From contig OZ018318.1 in NCBI GenBank assembly GCA_963969495.1, positions 172,988,040 to 173,052,039 of the forward strand: a stretch of DNA of 64,000 nucleotides, in the 5' to 3' direction. The notes beneath the pieces are model-generated. The model was not told the origin of the DNA and did not search any database. It saw nothing but the letters and a program-made list of their open reading frames with translations. Position 1 is the first letter of the stretch. The number at the start of each line of letters is the position of its first letter. The DNA is from Ceratothoa steindachneri. Lineage: Eukaryota; Arthropoda; Malacostraca; Isopoda; Cymothoidae. The translations under genes and the position numbers were made by a program. Below are positions 47,093 to 59,959 of the stretch, piece by piece.

Positions 47093-47600
47093 GTCTGCTG
47101 ACCAAAATGTCGCGTGCTCTCACTTATTCTGATTTAAGACCTTACGACCTTCAAAATTTTCCATAATTGTCAGAATAACATTAGGAGGACCTTGCTAATT
47201 CTATAATTCAAAAGAGAATGTAAAACGACATAAAGGTTTGAAACTTCGTTAGATTCGGCAGGATAGTTATGATTATACTGCCCAAACAAAATAATTTCTG
47301 GCCTATCCTTGGTAGGACTTTGACAATGTGGAACAAAATTAGAGTTTCAAATTTCGTTAAAATCGGCCGAATACTTATGATGTTATTGCCAAAACAAAAT
47401 AATTCATGAGCTAACTTTGCGGGAACTTTGACAATTATATTATTAGAAATAGAATGTCAAACAATATAAGGGTTTCAAATTTCGTTCGAATCGGCCGAAT
47501 AGTTACAATGTTATTACATAAACAACAAAAAGCAAACCTGGGACCGACCGACCAACATAGTTGGGGTGTAGAATATTCACTGCGACCAGACTCGCATGGG
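47093..47600. repeat. Dispersed repeat, locus 2 (three units)
   Basis: Starts TTAAGACCTTACGACC after CTGACCAAAATGTCGCGTGC; units begin near 47177, 47303 and 47411, and it ends with GGGACCGACCGACC and a GTAGAAT block. It has one unit more than loci 1 and 3. Confidence 0.8.
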
Positions 47601-50600
47601 ACTATACTCAACGCGACTAATAATGTTCCTGATCTCGTAATTGGCCTTCTTTCAATTTCATCAAGAACCAATCAAAATCATTAAAATAGGAATAGATAAG
47701 TGGAAGCTCTCAAGTTTTGACAACATTTAAGGGTCATTGATGCAATAATGGCGGCAGGTTAGTTTGGATCTCTTCTTCAATTTGACACTCAACATCGAAG
47801 AGGGATGTGCCTAAGTTTTAAATAAGAAAAAGCCTTCATTATTTTTAAGACCGCGTTTATAAATAGATACTTCTATGATAAATAAATTCAATTTCATTGC
47901 TCTATATTCTACAGTGTGTAGAAGCAATTGAACTTCAATGGTCGAGTACTTTGAAACAACATAGTTTAGGGAGAAGAAATTAGTTTATCATTTAATTGTT
48001 TTGATCACAAAGTTTGTGTCAATTGTTACTTCTCTTTTATATGTAACAAGAAACAGAAGATTTCATGGAAAGAAATTGATTACTACTTTTAATTAGAGCT
48101 TTTTACGATAATTGGTATTATTTTTATCAGTTTTAAGCTCACTTGATCATAACGGTTATTAAAACTGAATTCAGAAGCCTATACGGGAAAAGGAGGCACT
48201 CAATTGCTCGAACTTTATATTTACACGTAATTATATATACACTATGTGTACCTTTCAATGCTAGCTTGTTTTAACTTAATATTTACACTTGGTACAACCT
48301 CTCAAATGGAAGTTTTTCCCCACACAATTCAACAACACAGGTTTCGTCACCACCAAAATTGTTTAGATTGGAATCCTGACTAATTAACCGAGAAAAGTAG
48401 AATAAACAGATTCAATTTAGTATAATATACCAAGTGTAGAATAGACCGCTATTACTAGGCGTAGAGAAACGAATGATACCAAGAATAGCAATAGAATGGA
48501 GGGCCCTCTGATTCTTCCCTTCTCGTCCCATCTTAATAGGTAAAAGTGAAGGTTGGTTCGCCGTAGCCAAATCCTTAGGAAATTGAAATGGCGTATAATT
48601 TTGAGAAACAAAGGTAACCACGCAATGGCCATATTCACCTGATCAATATAGAAGAATAAAGGTTAATAAAGCACGAGGGAAACAAAAAAATGCCTTGTAA
48701 TATTTGAAGTTTCGGGCAAAGTGAATGTTTTTATAGGATTAATAAACAGCCATGAGCGAAGTTTATTGTAATAGAAAAAAAACATACGCAAAAACTACAA
48801 ATCTAATTGAAATGCTCAAGCGCGATGCATGCAGCCTTGTTATGGGGTTACTAGCGCATAAGCAACCGATATTCGCATTATAATGTGTATGGCTGAGGAC
48901 ATTCTGTAGCCACTTTAAGCGCTAAAGAAAGAACACTTTCCCTAAATAGAGGTTTAGTGAAGTGTTAAATGGTAGTTTCAGTTATTTCTGAACTTAGTTG
49001 GCCAAAATATCTTCACAAATGTGTTTTTTTTTTGGTATTTCGAGACACATACTAAATAAAACCTTGATAAGTATTGGCTCCGTCTTCGATAGTGTTAGGT
49101 TCAGGTGACTGACTAGGTCTAAATAGGACCGTTAATAACAATGCCTTCGTTAGTTGGTTCTGATGAGGCTGTGAAGAGACCCATCTCGCACGTCAATTCT
49201 CACCCTTTCTATCGCCATGCCCTTTTGTACCCTTTTCTAAGTATGTCATCTCCCGCCCTCTTTCTGATATTGAATGACAAGGTTTATTATAAATAATATT
49301 AAGACAACAATAACTGGAATAAATTATGGATGGAAAGACGTAAAATGATTTTAATTAATTTTCATTTAATCTGCCATCTTCCGTCAAGAGTGAGATGCTG
49401 TAAACTAGGTACATTCTGTAGAGTTGGATTTGTAGAAAACATTATCCTAACAGTTTGAGTTTACCAAATACGTGATCAACGAGATCAGGGCCATTATTAA
49501 TCGAACTTCGCCGACTAAACTCCGAAACAATTCGATATTTTAACCACATCAAATTCATCTGAACTTTAAAGGCTCTGAAGAAAGTGTCTTTAAGACCAAG
49601 TGTAAAATTATATCTTAGAACGATTGGAATAAGCACTTCAACACTATTAAAAAAAAATCGAGGAGGAGATATGGTCGTGTTATCCGATTTTATGGCAGAA
49701 TTATTTGTGAATAGTCAGGTTGTGGTCGTGACGTCATTCTTTCGAGCTTTAAATCATTTGTGGAGTTTGGATAAGTTTTTTAAGGTTATTTAACACATCT
49801 TGATCGGAATAATTATAAAGTTTACAATAGTGTCACAATAAGTTCCTACTTCAATATTCATGTGTGTTTCCTTATAATGTAAGGACATGCAGTACACAAT
49901 AAGGCATTCGATTAAAAGAAATTTGGTAGGCGCCTTGGTGGGCAGGGAAGAGAATTATAGTTCTAAATTCAGGACCTTTTTTGGAGACTGAGACCAAAAT
50001 ACGACTAAACCAGGGCAATACCAACCATATTCACTGATAATACTTCTAAAAGTCCACCACGATGGTCTTATGTGCCACCGAATTTAATTTGATTGACACA
50101 TAAAAAGGATTTTCTTGTTTTTTAAGCTCACTTATTAGATAAGACAAAATGAGAGCAGAGAACCAAAAACTTCATCTTCACCAAAGATTCCAACTATGTA
50201 GTTCACTGTCACGTGAGAAGGGTAGGCGTACCCATAGATCCAATCAATAAGCTTTTATTTGAACTTCCCTTTTCAGCTACTAAGAAACCCAATTACCGTT
50301 TGTGACAAATTGAAATATATTCTTGTATTTCTGACTTTTCCATTCCAATTAACTACTCCTTCTGGTCGATATTATTTTCTTTATAACAGGGAAACAGATC
50401 ATGAAATAATTAATAAGATGTGTAAAATAATAAATATGGTCATTAATTTTCCTTTCCAAATAATATAAACATGAAATCTGCAACATATAGTAACAAGAAG
50501 GCGGTAATAAATAGCTAGGAAGAAAAGAAAGAAGTAGGAATAAAATAGAGTGAGTTGATTGACATTGGTGGGGCTGTTTGGAAAAGTTAATGATTTTCGT

Positions 50601-51710
50601 AATAGCTTGCAGACGGCACCCGCTTCCTACGAGCTATCATGCAGCCTCAGTGTTGTTTTAATTAGCGATAAGATAATCCTACCGTCTGGCATGGCGTACC
50701 TGATAATACTTGATAGAGCCCGTTTTTGCTATTTACTTTATCTTATGCTTGGTTGTTCTCCAAACCCGCTTTATCTTGCAATGAGGCTTTGAATTATGTA
50801 AGGGATAATTATTGTGACTGATATATTTCCCAACTACCAGTATTTATAAGAAGTACCAAGCAGCCTACCCTTTCGTGATCCTCGAGGATGCATCTCCAAC
50901 CATAGAGGGAAGCAAAAGAGGTGTCTTTTCGTGTATTTGCATAAGAGCTGATTTTTACCTACAAGAAAAGATTTAGTATTTACATAAACCCATCAAATAA
51001 CGTTATTTTTTACGGTCCCGAGTCCTCTGATATTCCTTCCCTATTTGATACTTATATTTACCTTCAAGATTTATCCCTCCGTTTGGTGGCCTGGGTAAGC
51101 AACTTAGCACCAGAAAAAGACGTATTATTTAGCCACCTTGGGGGAAGATGTATATGAAGCAGAAAGTTAGGTCAAAAGTGAAGATGTCCTATGATAAATG
51201 GGAACTCCTAACTAGAGTGAAGTTGGCTAAAAAGAAAGAAGCGTGTGACACACTTGAATAGAGAAATTTTCCATTGCAGTTTTCAGGACATCTTCACCAT
51301 GCGAGAAATTAATTGTTGTTCGCCCGTGCAGAAAGATTAGTAATTATAAATTATAATACTACTACAACACGGCCAAACGAAAAGAAATATGAGATAGTAA
51401 AGGAAAAGAAGACCTGTTAAGATATAATAAGTAGATCTGAGAATAAATAAAGCTAAATTAATTGAGTTAAGCTTACTTATGCCCAATACAGTAATTAAAT
51501 TATAGACGAACATTTTATTATAATAATATGAATACAGTATTTTTTGTCTATATTTTATGTAGAAATCGAATCTCTGATGCTTCATTTATATTTAAATCTT
51601 CTCTTTGCCAACCTAACCTCTCTCATTTCATCATGATGTTAATCAAGTTTTAGTTGTTGGCTTTCCTCTAGATTCCTCGTGATCATTAAGGCTAATGTCA
51701 TAAGAAAAGG
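47601..51710. other. AT-rich DNA, no gene recognised
   Basis: About 4.1 kb without a supportable gene. Frames up to about 80 codons occur at the density expected by chance. A CACGTG box near 50211 is isolated. Confidence 0.55.
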
Positions 51711-52095
51711 TTTGCTGACCAAAAGTCAAGTGCTCTCACTTATTCTGATTTATGAGCTTACGACCTTCAAAAATTTCAATAATTTCTGGACTAACCTAGG
51801 GAGGACCTTGGAAATTATATAATTCGAAAGAGAATGTAAAATAACATGAGGGTTTCAAATTCCGTTAGAATCGGCCGAATAGGTATGATGTTATTGCTAA
51901 ATAATTACCCCGCTAATCTTGGGAGGACTTTGGCAATTATATCATTCGAAAAAATATGTAAAACAACATAAGTTTAAAATTCGTTACAATCGGCCAAATA
52001 GTTATGATGTTATTGCCAAAAACAAAAAAAAGCAAAATGGGGACCGAGCGACCGATCACCTGTCTAGTGAGATGTAGAATCGCCCGCGACTAAAA
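51711..52095. repeat. Dispersed repeat, locus 3 (two units)
   Basis: Leader GCTGACCAAAAGTCAAGTGC; units near 51790 and 51912 (period about 122 bp); tail GGGGACCGAGCGACCGATC and a GTAGAATCGC block shared with locus 2. Confidence 0.8.
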
Positions 52096-52983
52096 GTTAA
52101 TAGCCATTTATAATTCCTCTTTTGTACAAATAAGTCAAATTAAGTGGAATATTCATAATTTGTTATGAAATATTATTTTCAGTATAACAAAATCACCATT
52201 ACTTCACAAGAAAGAGAGAAATGTTATTCTTAACTATATTTGATAAACCAACCTTCTCTTCTTTAATATAGACAATCACAAACATTTAATAACCCTTTGT
52301 TTTATTGTGCTTGGAAAAAAAACTGTTTCGTTTTTCGGTCAAAATTTAGTAAATTTAAAAGAACAAGTTTGAGAGTATTTTTCATTCATAACTAATACAA
52401 CAAATATATGTTTAATATTAAACTTTTTATGAATTATAAAGTTAATCATTAATAATACGAACTAAAAAATATATCTAAAACTAAAACATTTTTATATTAA
52501 TGCAGCCGGATGGATATATAAATTGAGTGGGCCATTTTTATTCCCTCAGAGTCTCTTAAGGGAAAATTAAAGATTAAGTTTTGTGCTAAACGTCAGAAAG
52601 GGGAATGGAGAGTTCCATCTTCATAATTCAATTTCTTTTTCAAGATTTCCTTTTCGTCGTTCCTCATATTAGGATTAAATTTTTTTCGAAGTAAAATCAG
52701 GAAAGGCAGTACCTAAAGCCTTCTCTCATGGAATTAATGAGATTTAAAATATCTTAGGGCTGGCAGCATCCACACTTAAAAATCTTATCTGTTTGAAAAT
52801 TGTTTCGGAAATGATTAAGCCTCGCTCATGATAAAAATTAGCTTCAGGACATCGTTGGTTCCTTACTTCTCGGCTTGACGTGTCTAGCATAGAAATTCAT
52901 ATAATCGATTTGTGCTTGATGCTTAAAGCGAGGCAAATTTGTGGAATACCCATAGGCATCAATGATTTCTAATATTCTATGGT
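52096..52983. other. AT-rich DNA, no gene recognised
   Basis: No coding content or repeat recognised. Confidence 0.6.
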
Positions 52984-54420
52984 TTAGGTAGGCTATTTTG
53001 GTACGTTTCCTGTGAACTCGGTTGTGCTTGGTATACCTTTCTTTGCAACTCCCTTGCTCCGGATTGTTTATGGATTTTGGAACCCTAAACGGATTTTCAG
53101 GTGGTTATTTTGTATTTGGTAGACTAGAACTTTCACTCCCTTTCAATTTATTCGCCCTTCCATACACAATACATTCATATCCAAATGGGATTTGGCGCTT
53201 TTTGATCGAATATTTCTCTCATTATCTCCGCAATTTCTCGCGGTAAACATTATTTCTTTTTTTCACATTTTTTCCCATGAGCATCGAACAACTCCAACTC
53301 TAAATAAATTCTTTTCTACTTGTTCCGAATTAGATTACTTTTTGATAAATAACAAATTAATTAATAATAAAACAATAAAAATTAATGTAAAATTTTACAA
53401 TTTACTCAGCTTTTAGTTTTATTTTAACTGTATTCCTTTTCTTCTGTTTCATCACTTCTATGACGTCTCAGGATACTTGTTTATCCCAAATTTTATTAAT
53501 TTAATCAAAGAAGGATTTTATTTCATTAAATGTAGTCGTGGTTTTGCAAAATACAAAGTTATAAGATAATAATAGTAAGAGTCAATACTTCTAAATATAT
53601 ATTATCATTAACTTGTAGTATATGGGATTTTCTTTAAAAATGTAGCTCCTACATTTCTCATATTGGATCGTCGTGATTTTCAACAAATGACGTCAGGAAT
53701 TATCTCCGTCGTGACGCCACCCAGGAAAGACCTTTGCACGGCCAATAGAAAGCAAGAAGACGCCACTTATCACCTATATATACAGTATATATGTATGTAC
53801 GTATATTTTGAACAGAGATACGGAAGAATACAAACTTTCCCTAAAACTTATAAATATACTGGGTGGGGCTAAAATAGCTTGATAGTTTTTTGTAAACGTC
53901 AAAATGACTAAACTTGAATTAATTTCTTGATATTTTTATTATTAAAAGAATAATAAGCAAGATAAATTATTTCTCCAATTAAAATATGAATAAATATTGC
54001 TAAAATTAAACTGACTTTGCCCATTAATACCTTAAAAGTTTTGTCCCCAAAAATCCTAAGAAATTGTAGACCAAGGAAAAATCGAAATTCTTCCTGAAAA
54101 AGAACAAATATGATAGAACAGTAAATTGCAGCTTGTTTTTTCTCTTTTCCAGAACAACATAAGTTATAATTAGATCCCCCCAAAAACATACGTGCGTCAG
54201 CAACAGATAAACTTACCTTAAACTTATATGAACATTTACAACTATATATGATATATATTTATACATAAGCAAAAATTAAATGTTTGTATATTCTTTAGAT
54301 CTTAACCATTAAAAAAAACTCCATGGTCCGATCTATTGCTGGAAAATATAGATATATTTATACTTTTAATTCGCCATTCAGTGGAACTGGAAACTCTTTG
54401 CGAGTTATTAACCAATATTT
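52984..54420. repeat. Diverged repeat, copy 2 (partner at 38815-39620)
   Basis: Collinear with copy 1: AGGCTATT near 52990, TTTGGTAGACTAGAACTTTC near 53115, GATCGAATATTT near 53205, CATAAGTTATAATTAGATCC near 54158, CAGTGGAACTGGAAACT near 54380. The spacing between the third and fourth blocks is about 600 bp longer here, and the extra part contains the promoter-like cluster at 53688. Confidence 0.6.
53688..53800 (+). promoter_or_regulatory. Promoter-like cluster (CRE, CCAAT, TATA)
   Basis: TGACGTCA at 53688-53695, CCAAT at 53742-53746 and TATATATA at 53775-53782 stand in conventional order and spacing for an RNA polymerase II promoter, in the only locally GC-enriched patch of this segment. 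No recognised gene follows, so this is a suggestion from motifs alone. Confidence 0.3.
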
Positions 54421-56058
54421 CAGGTAAAAAACTTAAAAATGGAATATTGTTCTTCTTTTTCAAATAGAATGTGAAACACCAGTCTATTATTTCTCTCTTA
54501 GAGATAATGACGTGGAATAAATTAAATAAAGAGTTCTAGTTAAAATGATAAGATCTCTTTAATGATTTTAGAGCTGGAAACCTAAATGTTCTTAAACAGC
54601 TTGTTTCTTAAAACAAACAAATTAATTGCGTCATTTAAAAATAAGACTTATTTCAGACGTTAGCATAAAATTATTCTTTAAATTTTCTTTTATTCATTAG
54701 TTAGCTTGGGATAAAATTTACTTTCTAAATTGTTTAAATTATTTTTTTCAAAAATAGCAAATTATTCCATAAATTTTGGCTGCAGAATTCCACATTGAAT
54801 TGAAATTTGTTCATGAAGATATTTCTCAGTCAGAAATAATGAGCTCCTTCCATTTCTGGACAAGCTTCTTAATACTAGTTGTGTAGAAGTTCTTTTGCTC
54901 TATAAAAAAAGGAACTAGCGAACTTTAATATCACTTTTTCTCGTGTTTTATTGATTAGCCTCAGAACATTGCTTGATAAAGTCCGGAGGAGATGGTATTA
55001 AAATGTGAAATTTTCTTCATTGGATAGGGTATTTTCAAAATCAAACAAGAAAGACTCCTTGATATGATAAACGAAGGCATTTTTTCTTTCAAAACCCTTC
55101 TCAAGATATTTAACTCCTTATAATTAAATGGGTGTAGTTATAGTTTGATTAACTCTTATCAAATAAAATTAGACCACAGCAACACAATGGCATTAATCAC
55201 TTAACAAACTTCATTTTGGCTGTAAGATCATTCTTGCAATTGCTGTAGCCTCAAATAAACCGTTGTGCAGCATTTTATATGAGCGGAAATTTTTATATTT
55301 TAAAATATAGAAAAGCGTTCATGATTTATTTTTAAGAGATTTTCTCCAATACTTTTACCGGATCTCAGGGAAATAATTTTTCTTCTAAAAATATGATGCA
55401 TGAGAAGCGATCGTTTCAAAATTCAAAAAGTTCCCCAATTAATATACTTCAGGATATTCTTTTGAAACAATTTGACAAGTTTTTGCTACAAAACACTTGA
55501 AAATTTTACTTTATATATAAGTAAATCTCGTGAAGGTATTTCACTATTTTCCAATTTATCAAGCTCTATGCATTCCTAACCTAAAAATTGTTTTAAAAAT
55601 AGTTTTTACATAAAAACACATGATATGTAACCCGATTTAGGCTCGTATCTATTTGCACCTATTAAATATATATCCAAATATAAGTTCAATATTGCATTTC
55701 TTTAATATATTCATATAAGTAGGTATCACAATTATTAAGATCATATGTACATATATAAAGGTGGATATAATTATGCATACACCTGTTAAATTTGAGCAAA
55801 TTGAACATTAATTCCAATAATCAGTTCGAGATTTTTTTAGCAATACTTTCTGTTAAATGATAAGCTACATAATAAAATTTAGTGTATAAGAGGAGTCTCA
55901 GGTTATACACCTATTAGCTTACATTTATGCTAGACCTATATAGAATGGTTGGAGGCAAAGAAAAGAAAGAATAGATATGTATAAATGCGTATACTTGCAT
56001 GTAAAAGAACAACCGCGGCTTTTCCTCGCCAATTGATTGGAGAACACGTGCGACGACA
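54421..56058. other. AT-rich DNA, no gene recognised
   Basis: No coding content. Its last five bases (CGACA, 56054-56058) are the left target-site copy of the solo LTR. Confidence 0.6.
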
Positions 56059-57012
56059 TGGAGAAAAAGCCATTGTATCTCGCACCTCGCAGCTAAATGA
56101 TAAATCGAGTCTGCCTCCAGATTAAGATGTCTGAAGCTCGTGATTCATCTCTCCAAACTTCCCCTTCCACCTCAAAATCGGGCATACAAATACTCGGGTT
56201 ATTCTGTAGTTCGACGAGTCCAGCCCGCACCCCAAGGCCGTCCTTATCGTCTCGTCCCGTGAGCGTTCATCAGACAGCAGAATTTCTCAGCAGTGATTCT
56301 ACCCTAGTCAATTAGTAGCTTCTCTGATCGGCAAGCCTTTGCGTTTAATCGAACCAAATAAAATCTGCGTCGATTACCTTTGAAGAAAAGAAGATTCCTC
56401 TTCTAGTGGAATTACGAGAATTCCCACATTCCCCGTTGAACGTCATTTTTGAAGTTTGGCTATCTTGATCGGAAGGTTGGTTTGGATCGTGCCTACCTGC
56501 ATTATTCGGATCGTGCCTCACTTGCCTCATTCGTATCATGCCCCACTTGCCTCATCTGATTGCACCCCACTCGCCTCATCGCAAGAAGGACCTTTGAAGT
56601 CATCGACCAGTCAAGTTACCCCCTTTTGATCTAAGTCTAGTAACATTAATCAATTAATTCCATTTAAGAATCCCTCTTCCTAATAATTATCAAGAGACTA
56701 TTTTAATTTAAATACTTCCCTTTTGTATTTTATTATTTTTATTTTGATCTGTGTAAATAAAATTATATTTTGTTGTTTCATCTTTAACTAACCTTGAACG
56801 ATACTCTTGGCCTATTCAAGTAAATCTCGCCAACCATTTATGAACTCTGTTTGATTATTAAGGATTTGAAGCACTCCTCCTCAAGTGTGACCTCCTAGTC
56901 GGTCATTAATCTCTGCGAACAGTCCTTCAACGGTTTGCGTCGCAGTAAGTGATTCAGTTTCTTCCCCTCCACATAATATAGGAGTAGTGTATGGTATAGA
57001 GTGATTTTACTA
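56059..57012 (+). repeat. Solo LTR of the element B family
   Basis: Begins TGGAGAAAAAGCC, ends TTTTACTA, and matches both LTRs of element B throughout. It is flanked by a perfect 5-bp target duplication CGACA (56054-56058 and 57013-57017). No internal region is present on either side, as expected after recombination between the two LTRs. It carries about four minisatellite units (56475-56585), more than either LTR of element B. Confidence 0.92.
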
Positions 57013-57017
57013 CGACA

Positions 57018-57581
57018 TTGCACTTAAGCCGGCGATTAAATGAATGCAGAAATATGCAAATTAATGATCTTTTCACAGGCAGAAGTTGAGTTAATCATAT
57101 GCAATTAGAGGAACACTGAAGCATTAAAAAATGTGTGTGGTCAAGTGAAAGGAAAGCCAGTTATCACCACATAACATTTATAAAATATTAATAAAGGTTA
57201 AAGTGTTAGACACACTAAAATTAAATATCCAACTTTTAATTGCATCATGATTTAATGTTGCAGAGAAAAGAGCTAAGATAATCCTACACTAAAAGGAGCT
57301 CTACAGCTCCTGGTGTAGAATAAACCATACCTTCTTAAATCTTATGTTTTTAAAATGCTCGCCGTTTGAGAGAAGCGCATTCACTGCGATAAAACATTTT
57401 GAAAGTTCTAGTATGGTAGTAAACAGCTACAAAACAATGTACTACACTTAAATATATAATATTAATATTCAGGGGTGTCACTTCCTTTGCTACTTGAGAA
57501 ACACTTGCTGGATTCGATGGAAAAATAAGAAAAAAAATTCTAGTTATAGAGAATTTTGATGAGAACTTTAGTATATGAGAG
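57018..57581. other. Spacer between the solo LTR and element C
   Basis: AT-rich, no gene. A small inverted repeat AGGAGCTCTACAGCTCCT lies near 57295. Confidence 0.6.
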
Positions 57582-57582
57582 T

Positions 57583-57617
<35 letters not shown>

Positions 57618-58403
57618 ACGCGGACAAAGAGGCCTAGAGAGTATCTCACAGACGAAAGGACCTTCAACCGGCGTCTTTCGGTAATCTTCCAGGGCGATAA
57701 CGATGCGAGACGAGTCAAACTTTAGCCCGGAACCCAAATCAGGAAGAGGGCACTAAGCCCTTGCCCACCACGCCTTTGAGACCGAGTGGGACCTGCTTCT
57801 GACGGCAAACAAAATCGCCTCGGGCGAAGTCCTATATATTTTTCAGCACGGGAACGAGCAAAGCAGTATTCAAGCAGGAGTCAGGCAGTAATCACACAAT
57901 AACCAAGCAAGCAGTAATCGAGAAGATTCTTTGGAATCAGTCAAAGAAACGACGCTCCAATTTTCAAGTGACTCCCCGGCAAGAAACCAATTGTTCAGAG
58001 CTATGGCGGTCAAGGACGTAAGGACTAATTCTGGAATAATGCGCTACACTTCGTGCCCTGCAAGAATCCTCCGTCGAAGGACCATTCGAGGCCTCCCTCT
58101 TGGATAATTGTAAGCCTTTTACGTTTTTCTCTATCACCGTCGAAGAGGCGTGACGTTTACGACTAAGAAGCTTCACCTCATCATCTCCTCCCGTTTTCTT
58201 TCGGGTAAATATTGTGCTACTCATAGCTCGTGTCGAAGCATTCATTGCAAATTAATTTTCCTTTGCTCAACGATTTGTTTTCGCCATATTGTATCCTTTA
58301 TTGTTAATTCTGTTATTTGTTTGTATAAGAGTAAAGATTTTTTCCCTTGTTTAAATCCCAGAACCACACAAAAAGCCATTGAACTATTTGACTAAGTTGG
58401 CCA
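57582..58403 (+). repeat. 5' LTR of element C
   Basis: Matches 63175-64000 from TGTCAGAGAG to the ACTATTTGACTAAGT block. It may continue a little past 58403, because the comparison ends at the window edge. The conserved interior includes CAAAGAGGCCTAG and CGGCGTCTTTCGGTAA. A (GA)n run lies at its very start. Confidence 0.88.
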
Positions 58404-58509
58404 ACGGTCGGTAACGCATTCGCATATCCCACTCAATAAAAAGGGTCCATTTCCCCGCGTCTGGGGAGGGAAAGCGAAGGTCAGTGAAGCCTAACTGACC
58501 TAAGATATA

Positions 58510-58572
<63 letters not shown>

Positions 58573-58700
58573 TTGGTGTCTGGTCTTTAAGGATCGTTAA
58601 AGTTTTTTTTTTAAGACTTTTAAGATTGTGGTTTTGAATATCAAGGACACAATAATATTCTTGCTAAACTACTTGCAAATTTAGATACACGATCCCGGTG
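58404..58700 (+). other. Leader of element C
   Basis: Contains the (TA)n tract at 58510-58566 and directly after it TGGTGTCTGGTC (58574), the same TGGTGT start seen behind TA-rich DNA in elements O and B. No coding content. Confidence 0.5.
58510..58566. repeat. (TA)n microsatellite
   Basis: About 57 bp of pure TA in the leader of element C. Confidence 0.97.
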
Positions 58701-59802
58701 AATATTTGAAGTTAATTACTTTGTGATCATCGTGACTGTGCATCACTAGTTTTCTCAAGCGAAATATTATATCTGTTCTTTCGGCCTCGTATACTCGGCC
58801 ATTTGAAAGATTTAGAAAAAAATGGGAAGGACCTAATGTCCTCTCTCCAGGAAGAAGAGAGAACAGCACAAGAGGAAAGAAGAGAAAGAGAAATAAAAGA
58901 GAACGAAAAAGAACTACAGGAACAAGGACCAGCAAAGACCTAAGTGTCGGGAAGAAAGGAATGAGAATTCGTTTGCACGAATTAGAGATGACAAGGTCGA
59001 GAAAAGACACCCTATCCATCACTTTGTGAACCGGAATCCAACCACCTGCATCTGTCGAACTGCCTGTCTTCAATGAATGTGAAGACTTCGTTTCATATTT
59101 AACCCACTTCCAGAAGATCTTCGAAGTAAATCACTGGGACATGGAATCAGACGGAGTAGGTAAATTGTTGTTCCTATTGAACACTCACCTGATGTATTGT
59201 TTCATTTCCCTACCCTCAGAGGCATCAATTGATTACTCTTCGCTGAAGGCCGAGCTACTTGCTGCCTCTAATATGACTCCAGATTTTTACCTAATGAAGC
59301 TTAGACAGTGCCAAATTCAGCTCAATCAAACCTTAAGACAGTTCGGGTACACATTTTAATGGCACCTTAATTTCTGGCTTGACGAACCAAAAGTGTCCCA
59401 TCACTACGATGCTATGATCGATTTTGTTCTTATGGACCAACTTTTGGCCTTGCTTTAATCGCAAATTAGATCGTTCGTCATAGACAGAAGATACATTAGT
59501 TTCAAGGAGTGCAGAGAAGAAGCTGACGTCTAGGCAGCAAGCTACAATTGCTACCCTAGAGAAGGAAAGAAAGTGAAATCATCTTCTTCCAAATCGATAG
59601 TAAGTGAGCATAAATTCTTTCCTAACAACAAGGAGAATTTTGTCAAGTTAGCAGGCCATTCCAAGAAGAAACCTGTTCCAACACCCGTCGAACCCGACGT
59701 CCAGCCTTTCTCCTCTAACCCCTTTGCGGCAGTGTTCTACAGGAGGACTATTGTATGTTATTTCTGCGGAATCGAGGGTCATTTGAGTACAAATTGCCCT
59801 TA
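58700..59802 (+). pseudogene. gag of element C
   Basis: A highly charged Glu/Lys/Arg-rich N-terminal coiled-coil-like region (58800-58960, broken) leads into a capsid part with FLLNTHLMYCFISLPSEA, LKAELLAASNMTPDFYLMKL and LNQTLRQFGYTF, then DFVLMDQLLALL and SFVIDRRYISFKECREEADV. A nucleocapsid knuckle CYFCGIEGHLSTNC (CX2CX4HX4C) ends it near 59800. It matches element B gag block for block. The product would assemble the particle and bind the genomic RNA. Stops lie near 59360, 59457 and 59532; the true start is unclear. Confidence 0.75.
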
Positions 59803-59959
59803 AATCTCTCCCTTGAGGAATAACTATTCCCACCAGGTGCACCAGGTGAGTGCCACCCTTTCTCAGACTCCACATCTCACCAGGAAACTCCTCTCTATTC
59901 GACCGAACTAGGTCCCACCGGCCAATAGGGGAACTTTTTGTTTAACAAGAACAACCCTG

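Noticed and set aside
50185..50260. tRNA-like stretch around a CACGTG box
   Set aside because: No TTCRANNCC-type T-loop and no acceptor stem pairing could be traced.
57290..57316. Inverted repeat AGGAGCTCTACAGCTCCT as a terminator or RNA gene
   Set aside because: A 7-bp stem alone in AT-rich DNA has no supporting context.
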